The notes beneath the pieces are model-generated. The model made no database searches and had not been told where the DNA came from. It saw only the letters and a program-made list of their open reading frames with translations. The translations under genes and the position numbers were made by a program. From Nitrospirae bacterium GWC2_57_9 (GTDB lineage Bacteria > Nitrospirota > UBA9217), in NCBI GenBank assembly GCA_001805085.1, contig MHEA01000066.1, forward strand, positions 2,709-8,501: DNA of 5,793 nucleotides, given 5' to 3'. This document shows positions 1-5,793 of this stretch, piece after piece; the first letter of the stretch is position 1, and each line of letters begins with the position of its first letter.

Positions 1-19
1 TATCGAGCATGGACACGGT

Positions 20-2395
20 TCAGCTCTTTTTGCTGTCCAGCGCGGCAGCGATGACCTGATCGATGTTGTCGGCAAAGATGAAGGTCATCTCTTTCCTGAG
101 CTCTTCGGGAACGTCCTGCAGGTCGTTCTTGTTCTTTTCCGGCAGAATGACCGTCTTGATTCCCGCCCGTTTTGCCGCCAGCACCTTCTCCTTCACCCCT
201 CCGATCGGCATTACCTTGCCGCGGAGCGTGATCTCGCCCGTCATGGCGACATCATGCTTCGCTACCTTCCCGCTCAGCATGGAAACGATGGCCGTGGTCA
301 TCGTAACGCCGGCAGACGGACCGTCCTTCGGGATGGCTCCGGCTGGAACGTGGATATGGATATCGGTCTTTTCGAAGAAGTCTTTGTTGATCCCCAGTTG
401 CTCAGCCTGCGATCTCACATAAGAGAGTGCCGCCTGGGCCGACTCTTTCATGACGTCGCCCAACTGGCCGGTCAACGTCAGCTGCTTGTTTCCCGGCATC
501 TTCGTAGCTTCAATAAAAAGAATGTCTCCTCCGGTGGGAGTCCAGGCAAGCCCGGTTACCACGCCCGGCCGGTCTATCCGAACTGCTGTTTCGGCAAAGA
601 ATTTTGGGTTTCCGAGGAAGTCATGAAGGTCCCCGGCCTTGACGGTGACCGGCGTCGGCTTACCCTCGGCGACGGTCTTCGCGACCTTGCGGCAGACGTT
701 CGCGATCTCCCGCTCCAGGTTCCTGACCCCTGCCTCGCGCGTATAGTCCTTGATAATGCCCCGGACCGCGTCATCTTCCAGCACGATCTCCTCGGATTTG
801 AGCGCGTTCGCCTGGATCTCCTTCGGAATCAGGTACTTCTTTGCGATATGCAGCTTCTCATGCTCGGTATACCCGGGCAGATGCAGCACTTCCATGCGGT
901 CCAGAAGCGGCGGAGGAATGGTGTCGAGCTGGTTCGCCGTGGTTATAAACATGACCTGTGAGAGATCGAAGGGCACATCGATATAGTTGTCGCGAAAGTC
1001 CTTATTCTGCTCGGGGTCGAGAACTTCGAGCAGGGCCGAGGAAGGGTCTCCCCGCCAGTCCGCGCCGACCTTGTCTACCTCGTCCAGCATGATGACCGGG
1101 TCCTTCGTCTCTACCCGTTTTATGACCTGCAGGATCCTGCCCGGCATGGCGCCGATATACGTCCGGCGATGCCCCCGGATCTCGGCCTCGTCATGAAGAC
1201 CGCCAAGGGACAGGCGCATGAACTTTCGGTCGAGAGCGCGGGCGATGGACTGCCCCAGTGAGGTTTTTCCGACCCCCGGGGGGCCCACAAAGCACAGGAT
1301 GGGCTCCCGCATCTTGCCTCCGTCCTGCGGTCCCCTCTCCTGCCCGAGTTTCTTGACAGCGAGATATTCGAGAATGCGGTCCTTCACCTTCTCCAGGTCG
1401 TAATGATCGGCATCGAGCGTGATCTTCGCCTTTCCAATGTCGATGGGAGAGGCGGAGGTCTTGTTCCAGGGGAGACTCGTCATCCATTCCAGATAGGTGC
1501 GGATCACTGAATATTCCGGGGAAGAGGAGTTCAACTTTTCCATGCGCGACATCTCGCGTTTTGCCTCTTTTTCGGCCTCCGGCGGCAGCTTCGCCTGCTC
1601 GACCTTCTCACGCAGGACCTTCAATTCCGAACCTTCATCGGACTCCTCGCCGAGTTCCTTGCGGATTGCCGACAGCTGCTGGCGGAGGAGGTATTCCCGC
1701 TCGGCCTTCTGCATCTGATCGCGGGCCTGTCCCTGTATCTTCCTGCCCAGTTCCAGCACCTCCACTTCCCGGTTCAAATGCTGCATCAGCTTCGTCAATT
1801 TGTCAAAAACGTTCTCGGTCTCGAGAATGTCCTGCCGCTGGGGCAAGTCCATCCTGATGTTGGTTGCCACCAGGTAGGCAAGCTGCCGCGGATCCTCGAT
1901 ATTGATGGCGGCAGCTGAAAGCTCTTCCGGCATGTTCGGCATGAGCCCCACCATCTTCTGAAAAAGCTCGGAGACGCCGCGCATCAGCGCGTCCAGCTGG
2001 ACCGACTTCTCGGAGCGGTCGGGCAGCGCTTTGATCCGGGCCTTGATGTAGGGTTCGCTCTGCTGGAACTGCCCGATGCTGATACGCTCGAGGCCCTGGA
2101 CCAGTACCCGGAGCGTGCCGTCCGGCGCCTTGACCATCTGGAGTATGCGCGCCATCGTCCCGATGGTATAGATATCATTAATGGTGGCGACCTCAACGTC
2201 GACCTTTCTCTGGGCGGTCAGCCCCAGGGTCTTATCGCCGGCCGTCACTTCGTTGATGAGCTTGATCGATTTTTCCTTGCCGATAACGAGCGGGTAGACC
2301 GTGAGCGGATAAACTACCGTGTCCTTGAGCGGCAAGAGAGGGAGCTCGGCGGGTACGGTCGGTATTTTTTCTATTTCTGCGTCTGTCATTTCCAT
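20..2395 (-). CDS. lon: ATP-dependent protease Lon (LonA type, EC 3.4.21.53)
   Basis: Cytoplasmic AAA+ serine protease that unfolds and degrades damaged proteins and selected regulators; it works as a hexamer. From the ATG at 2395 the protein has 791 residues, close to E. coli Lon (784). Seen in order: an N-terminal substrate-binding domain starting near residue 17 (LPLLPLKDTVVYP), a charged helical linker around residues 200-300, then the AAA+ module with Walker A GPPGVGKT at 371-378, Walker B IMLDE ending at D438/E439, a sensor-1 asparagine near 488 (TTAN) and a sensor-2 arginine in GVRNLER near 558. The protease domain has the catalytic Ser694 in PKDGPSAG and Lys737 in GGVKEK, 43 residues apart as in E. 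coli. No key residue is missing. The frame extends 22 codons upstream to a GTG at 2461, but the ATG at 2395 has an AGGAG seven bases ahead and fits the family length, so I prefer it. It lies downstream of hsp20 on the same strand, probably in one transcript. Identity is very secure; the start is less so. Confidence 0.98.
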   Translation of the reverse strand: MEMTDAEIEKIPTVPAELPLLPLKDTVVYPLTVYPLVIGKEKSIKLINEVTAGDKTLGLTAQRKVDVEVATINDIYTIGTMARILQMVKAPDGTLRVLVQGLERISIGQFQQSEPYIKARIKALPDRSEKSVQLDALMRGVSELFQKMVGLMPNMPEELSAAAINIEDPRQLAYLVATNIRMDLPQRQDILETENVFDKLTKLMQHLNREVEVLELGRKIQGQARDQMQKAEREYLLRQQLSAIRKELGEESDEGSELKVLREKVEQAKLPPEAEKEAKREMSRMEKLNSSSPEYSVIRTYLEWMTSLPWNKTSASPIDIGKAKITLDADHYDLEKVKDRILEYLAVKKLGQERGPQDGGKMREPILCFVGPPGVGKTSLGQSIARALDRKFMRLSLGGLHDEAEIRGHRRTYIGAMPGRILQVIKRVETKDPVIMLDEVDKVGADWRGDPSSALLEVLDPEQNKDFRDNYIDVPFDLSQVMFITTANQLDTIPPPLLDRMEVLHLPGYTEHEKLHIAKKYLIPKEIQANALKSEEIVLEDDAVRGIIKDYTREAGVRNLEREIANVCRKVAKTVAEGKPTPVTVKAGDLHDFLGNPKFFAETAVRIDRPGVVTGLAWTPTGGDILFIEATKMPGNKQLTLTGQLGDVMKESAQAALSYVRSQAEQLGINKDFFEKTDIHIHVPAGAIPKDGPSAGVTMTTAIVSMLSGKVAKHDVAMTGEITLRGKVMPIGGVKEKVLAAKRAGIKTVILPEKNKNDLQDVPEELRKEMTFIFADNIDQVIAAALDSKKS

Positions 2396-2402
2396 GGCTG
2401 TA

Positions 2403-2407
2403 CTCCT
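2403..2407 (-). promoter_or_regulatory. Shine-Dalgarno site that decides the lon start
   Basis: Read on the minus strand, AGGAG lies seven bases before the ATG at 2395. The alternative GTG at 2461, directly after the hsp20 stop codon, has no comparable purine block ahead of it. This supports initiation at 2395, with 2396-2461 as an untranslated spacer between hsp20 and lon. Confidence 0.75.
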
Positions 2408-2461
2408 GCCTCGTTTTTTAAAGATTTTTTGGAAGAATTCCGCTATTTTCACGTGTTCCAC

Positions 2462-2857
2462 TCAGAGCTTGTTCAGGGTGACCGTGAGAAGACCGTTCTT
2501 GTACTCTGCTTTGACTTTTGCGGTATCCACCGGAAACGGGACAAGCACCTCAGACCTGAACTCGCCGTATTTGATGCCCAGCTGATGGCATGCGTTGATC
2601 GGCGATGCAGTCTGCGTACGTACGCCCTCAACAACGAGAAGATCACTGAACAAGGTGACTGCCATATCATCCTCGGTCACGCCCGCCAGTTCGATGACAA
2701 TGATCAGATTATCCCTGGTTTCATACACATCCGTAGGAGGCCGCCAGACGATCGCGGAAGGATGGGTCCAGGCACCAAAGGATTCCCACACGCCGTGGAA
2801 AGCGGTCGCATTTCCCGACCGTCTGTCGTATTTATAAGCGATATATTTGTAGCGCAA
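2462..2857 (-). CDS. Small heat-shock protein, Hsp20/alpha-crystallin family
   Basis: ATP-independent holdase chaperone, expected to bind unfolding proteins in the cytoplasm until refolding or proteolysis. The 131-residue protein has a short aromatic N-terminal arm (about residues 1-37, with Trp24, Trp30 and Trp38) and one alpha-crystallin domain (about 38-130). Family marks include PPTDVYET near 40, IELAGV at 55-60, YGEFRSEVLVPFPVD at 97-111 and the closing AEYKNGLLTVTLNK at 117-130, a form of the A-x3-n-G-L-L signature. The chain stops one residue later, so the C-terminal extension with the I-x-I anchor common in this family is absent. The start is a TTG at 2857, chosen because a full AAGGAGG lies eight bases ahead of it and no in-frame ATG occurs before residue 65, inside the domain. 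The gene precedes lon on the same strand, consistent with a shared chaperone-protease operon. Family is clear; the specific paralogue is not, so no symbol is given. Confidence 0.92.
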   Translation of the reverse strand: MRYKYIAYKYDRRSGNATAFHGVWESFGAWTHPSAIVWRPPTDVYETRDNLIIVIELAGVTEDDMAVTLFSDLLVVEGVRTQTASPINACHQLGIKYGEFRSEVLVPFPVDTAKVKAEYKNGLLTVTLNKL

Positions 2858-2865
2858 ACAGAACG

Positions 2866-2872
2866 CCTCCTT
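2866..2872 (-). promoter_or_regulatory. Strong Shine-Dalgarno site before the TTG start of hsp20
   Basis: Read on the minus strand, AAGGAGG matches the anti-Shine-Dalgarno core fully and lies eight bases before the TTG at 2857. It is the main reason to accept a TTG start. Confidence 0.8.
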
Positions 2873-3000
2873 TCAAAATCTGCATCTTGACAGGAACCGG
2901 CAGCATTCTCTTTTTGAATTGAAATCAGGGCTTGTTATTTGTCTTATTGTAGCGCTTTTTCAGCTCAAAGAGGGGTAATATCTTGCATCATACAGACAAG

Positions 3001-3021
3001 ACGATAGCAAGAAAGTATCGT
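3001..3021. repeat. Short inverted repeat, 6-base arms
   Basis: ACGATA at 3001-3006 is the exact reverse complement of TATCGT at 3016-3021, with nine bases between them. The surrounding stretch is purine-rich on the plus strand and repeats GATAG several times. It could be a protein-binding site or a weak RNA hairpin; six-base arms can also arise by chance in 511 bases. Confidence 0.35.
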
Positions 3022-3216
3022 AAAGTCAAGAAGATAGAGATAAAAGGGATAGAAATAAATGTCCTTTCAGCACAGTCTTTCTGTCTGGATAAAAAATGAG
3101 ATAAATTGCGATTCCGACCCTCCATACCGCAAATTCCCGGGCATTAATAAAAGTTATACCCTATAAGAAAAATCGACCTCGACAACCAAAGGTTTATTTG
3201 CTATATTAATTGAAAA

Positions 3217-3231
3217 ATAAGCATTGCTTAT
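3217..3231. repeat. Perfect 15-base palindrome, candidate operator upstream of fdnG
   Basis: ATAAGCA at 3217-3223 and TGCTTAT at 3225-3231 are exact reverse complements around one central base. It ends 137 bases before the fdnG start codon. Its size and symmetry suit a dimeric regulator, and TATAAC at 3229-3234, a possible -10 hexamer, overlaps its right arm, although I found no -35 partner at normal spacing. It does not match the FNR or CRP consensus. Regulation of fdnG from here is inference. Confidence 0.45.
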
Positions 3232-3356
3232 AACACCTCACATGCCCAATTCTTGCAATTTATTCAATACAAGTTGATCCATTTACCCCTGCCCGGCACA
3301 CAGGTACATCTCAAACTGACTCTGTTTCAACGTCTAAACATAGCTCGACTTCAATC

Positions 3357-3363
3357 AAGGAGG
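3357..3363 (+). promoter_or_regulatory. Shine-Dalgarno site of fdnG
   Basis: AAGGAGG lies five bases before the ATG at 3369. Together with the Tat signal starting at the fourth codon it fixes the translation start. Confidence 0.85.
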
Positions 3364-3368
3364 AACTC

Positions 3369-5793
3369 ATGGGGGTATCGAGACGCGATTTCATGAAGAT
3401 CTCGGGTAGTTCCGTACTGCTCGGGTCACTCGGCATCAACCTTGATCCAGCCAAGGCTTATGCTCAGGGACTGAGGATCAAAGATGCGAAAGTGACACAT
3501 ACGGTCTGTCCCTACTGCTCAGTGGGCTGCGGCATCAACGTCCATACCAAGGACGGCAAGGTTGTGTACACGGAAGGCGATACTGAACATCCGATCAACG
3601 AAGGGACGCTCTGCTCCAAAGGCCAGTCTCTCTACCAGATTGTGAACAATACGAACAGACTGACGAAACCGAAGTATCGCGCTGCCGGCGCAACAGAATG
3701 GAAGGAAGTCGAGTGGGACTGGGCCCTCGACGAGATCGCGAAGAAGGTAAAGGCGTCTCGCGACAAGAGCTTCAAGCTGACGTCCAAATCCAAAGTGAAG
3801 GAAAAACAACCGGACGGTACCGAAAAAGAGGTTGAGAAGGAATTTTCGGTGAACCGGACCGACGCCATCGCCCATGTGGGCAGCGCGGCCCTGGACAACG
3901 AAGAATGCTACATGCTCCAGAAGATGCTCCGGTCCTGGGGCCTGGTCTATATAGAACACCAGGCGCGCATTTGACACTCCGCAACTGTAGCGGCTCTGGG
4001 AGAGTCGTTCGGGCGCGGTGCAATGACGAATCACTGGATCGATATTCGCAATGCCGATGTTATTCTCGTAATGGGAAGCAATCCTGCCTCGAACCACCCC
4101 ATTTCCATGAAATGGGTAATGCATGCAAAGGACCGCGGAGCCAAGCTCATCGTCGTCGATCCCCGCTTCACGCAGACCGCTTCCAAGGCCGATGTCTACG
4201 CCTCGATGCGCTCAGGAACGGACATCCCCTTCCTTGGGGGGATGATCAAGTACATTCTCGATAATAACCTTGAATTCAAGGAATATGTTCTCAAGTACAC
4301 CAATGCCTCTTTCCTCGTCAATCCTGATTTCAAAGGCCCCGGCGAACTGAACGGCCTGTTCTCCGGCTATGACGAGAAGATCAGGAAGTACGACAAGAAA
4401 ACCTGGTCTTTTCAGATGGACGAGAGCGGCATCCCGAAGAAGGACCTGTCGCTCCAGGACCCCCATTGCGTCTACCAGCTTCTGAAGAAACATTACGCCC
4501 GCTACACACTGGACAAGGTCTCGAGCATTACTGGCACCCCCCAGGATAAGCTGCTCGAAGTCTACAAGCTCTATGCCTCGACCGGGAAACCGAACCGCGT
4601 AGGCACCGAACTGTACGCCATGGGCTGGACGCAGCATACTGTCGGCACCCAGAACATCCGTGCCATGACCATCATCCAGCTCCTGCTGGGTAACATGGGC
4701 ATGGCCGGCGGCGGCATCAACGCGCTCCGCGGCGAAAGCAACGTGCAGGGCTCCACGGACCAGGGCCTGCTGTTCCACATCCTTCCGGGCTATCTCCCCG
4801 TTCCGACGGCATCACTCACGAACCTTCCTGCTTATATTGAAAAGTACACACCCAAGACCAAGGAACCAAAGAGCGTGAATTGGTGGTCCAACCGCGGGAA
4901 ATACATGACGAGCTACATGAAAGCGATATACGGGAACAAAGCCACCAAGGACAACGACTTCGGATACGCCTGGCTCCCGAAACTGGATGAGGGCATGAAT
5001 GCCTCATGGCTCATGCTCTTTGACAAAATGATGAAGGGCCAGTTCGAAGGTTTCTTTGCCTGGGGCCAGAACCCGGCCTGCTCGGGAGCGAACTCGAATA
5101 AGACGCGACAGGCGCTTGCCAAGCTCAAATGGATGGTGAACGTCAACCTCTTCGACAACGAAACCGGCTCCTTCTGGAAAGGTCCGGGTTTAAATCCGAA
5201 GGATATCCAGACAGAGGTATTCCTCCTTCCGGCCTGCTCCTCGGTAGAGAAGGAAGGCAGCCTGTCCAACTCCGGCCGTTGGGCCCAGTGGCGCTATAAG
5301 GCAATAGAACCGATCGGCGAGTCCAAGCCCGACTCAGACATCATGAACGAACTGTACTTCCGAGTAAAGTCCTTGTACCAGAAACAAGGCGGAAAATTCC
5401 CGGAACCGATCGTCAACCTGACCTGGAACTACGGGGAAAAGGACGCAGCCGGCAAAATCAAAGAGGTCAATGTCCATAGCGCGGCCAAGGAGATCAACGG
5501 CTACTATCTGGAGGACGTCTATGACAAGACCCAGACGCCGCCGAAGCTCCTGGGCAAAAAAGGCGACCTCTGCGCTTCCTTTGTTCATCTGCAGGCAGAT
5601 GGTACTACCTCGAGCGGATGCTGGATCTATTCCCAGAGCTATACGCAGAAGGAAGGCAAGATCATCAACATGATGGCGCGCCGCGGAAAGAAAGACCCCA
5701 CCGGCCTCGGCATGTATCCCGAATGGTCCTGGGCATGGCCGGTCAACCGGAGGATCATCTATAACCGGGCGGCCGTCGATCCTCAGGGAAAAC
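3369..5793 (+). CDS. fdnG: Formate dehydrogenase catalytic (alpha) subunit, selenocysteine-containing, Tat-exported; 3' end beyond window
   Basis: Molybdenum/tungsten bis-pterin enzyme that oxidises formate to CO2 outside the cytoplasmic membrane and normally passes electrons to an FdnH-like iron-sulfur subunit and an FdnI-like cytochrome b. The ATG with AAGGAGG five bases ahead begins a Tat signal (SRRDFMK at residues 4-10, hydrophobic to about 25, likely cleavage after AYA near 30-32). Cys47, Cys50, Cys54 and Cys82 form the [4Fe-4S] site, followed by the conserved Lys84. Residue 202 is an in-frame TGA (3972-3974) in QARI-Sec-HSATVAAL, aligned with Sec196 of E. coli FdnG, with His203 next. 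The frame then stays open to the window edge, with MGSNPASNHP near 235, VDPRF near 263, GWTQHTVGTQNIR near 419 and LRGESNVQG near 453, where Arg454 matches the active-site arginine. 808 codons are visible against 1015 residues in E. coli FdnG, so the C-terminal pterin-binding domain is mostly missing. A formate dehydrogenase is secure; the fdnG versus fdoG or fdhA name is convention. Confidence 0.96.
3972..3974 (+). other. Selenocysteine codon (recoded TGA), residue 202 of the formate dehydrogenase
   Basis: The TGA falls in the same context as the Sec codon of E. coli FdnG: IEHQARI before and a His codon after. Downstream, over 600 further codons in the same frame contain no stop and encode family-typical sequence, so this is neither a real stop nor a broken gene. 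Reading it needs SelA or its equivalent, SelB, SelC (tRNA-Sec) and SelD elsewhere in the genome. Confidence 0.96.
3973..4009 (+). promoter_or_regulatory. Candidate bacterial SECIS element just after the Sec codon
   Basis: Bacterial SECIS hairpins lie inside the coding region directly after the UGA and recruit SelB. Two folds are visible here. In the first, 3973-3980 pairs with 3999-4006 (seven Watson-Crick pairs and one A-A mismatch), starting inside the UGA and enclosing 18 bases that include GGCUCU, at the codon position of the GGUCU apical loop of E. coli fdhF. In the second, 3989-3997 pairs with 4001-4009 (nine pairs, two of them G-U) around a GGG loop 24 bases after the UGA. They share bases and exclude each other. 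Presence of an element is expected from the Sec codon; which fold is used is not settled. Confidence 0.6.

Larger units (their letters stand above)
2858..3368. other. AT-rich divergent intergenic region between hsp20 and fdnG
   Basis: This 511-base gap separates two divergently transcribed units and must contain the promoters for both unless one starts further away. It is visibly richer in A and T than the flanking genes. I found no open frame with a credible start and family match, and no tRNA-like or riboswitch-like structure that I recognise. Contents I can point to are the two ribosome binding sites at the edges, an inverted repeat at 3001-3021 in a purine-rich run (about 2995-3060) and a perfect palindrome at 3217-3231. 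No CIRCE element (TTAGCACTC-N9-GAGTGCTAA) and no good sigma-32 promoter was seen ahead of hsp20. Sigma-70 hexamers such as TACAAT (minus strand, 2947-2952) lack a well-spaced partner. Confidence 0.8.

Noticed and set aside
1..19. Terminator or neighbouring gene downstream of lon
   Set aside because: Only 19 bases are available and they show no stem-loop or reading-frame evidence.
254..961. Plus-strand open frame of 235 codons antisense to lon
   Set aside because: It lies wholly opposite a clear, conserved lon gene, has no recognisable family content, and is explained by the codon bias of the minus-strand gene.
2429..2890. Plus-strand open frame of 153 codons across hsp20 and the start of lon
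   Set aside because: It is opposite the conserved Hsp20 domain and shows no domain or convincing ribosome binding site.
2941..2975. Possible sigma-70 or sigma-32 promoter for hsp20 on the minus strand (TTGAGC and TACAAT)
   Set aside because: The two hexamers are only 11 bases apart, and no sigma-32 -10 element follows a suitable -35 at normal spacing.
2972..2987. GG/TTGCA spacing resembling a plus-strand sigma-54 promoter
   Set aside because: Only the GG and the TTGCA fit; the rest of the -24 element does not match, and it would give a leader of about 370 bases before fdnG.
3253..3280. FNR-like half sites (TTGCA...TTCAA and TTGAT)
   Set aside because: The spacing is one base too long for TTGAT-N4-ATCAA, and the TTGAT near 3274 has no partner half.
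3369..3974. Interpretation of the formate dehydrogenase as a truncated gene or pseudogene
   Set aside because: The TGA is at the known Sec position, the frame does not shift, and conserved sequence continues without a stop to the window end.
3519..4124. Minus-strand open frame of 201 codons opposite fdnG, and a similar one at 4212-4778
   Set aside because: Both are shadows of the GC-rich fdnG frame; neither has recognisable protein features.

Overview
The window holds three protein genes and one long intergenic region. On the minus strand, reading towards position 1, a small heat-shock protein gene (hsp20 family, 2462-2857) is followed by a complete gene for the ATP-dependent protease Lon (20-2395). 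On the plus strand, facing away from them, is the 5' part of a catalytic subunit of a periplasmic, Tat-exported formate dehydrogenase of the FdnG/FdoG type (3369 to the window end). That gene runs off the edge with roughly the last fifth of the protein missing.

The main point for a reader is that the formate dehydrogenase is a selenoprotein. An in-frame TGA at 3972-3974 lies exactly where the active-site selenocysteine of E. coli FdnG sits. The same frame then stays open for more than 1,800 bases and encodes continuous FdnG-like sequence. An annotation that treats TGA as stop would wrongly report a 201-residue fragment and lose the rest. The bases just after the TGA can fold into hairpins of the kind expected for a bacterial SECIS element.

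The organism is probably a Gram-negative (double-membrane) anaerobe or facultative anaerobe that oxidises respiratory formate and makes selenoproteins. A member of the former Deltaproteobacteria or of Nitrospirota would fit the moderately GC-rich genes, the AT-rich spacer and the hsp20-lon pair. This placement is inference from gene content only.

The hsp20 and lon genes look like a two-gene proteostasis operon: a holdase chaperone and a protease, 66 bases apart from the hsp20 stop to the preferred lon start. The divergent 511-base spacer (2858-3368) has no convincing gene. It carries the ribosome binding sites of hsp20 and fdnG, a perfect 15-base palindrome, a second short inverted repeat in a purine-rich stretch, and presumably the promoters for both directions, none of which I could assign with confidence. 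I see no mobile element, CRISPR array, tRNA or rRNA, and no sign of a wholly new system.
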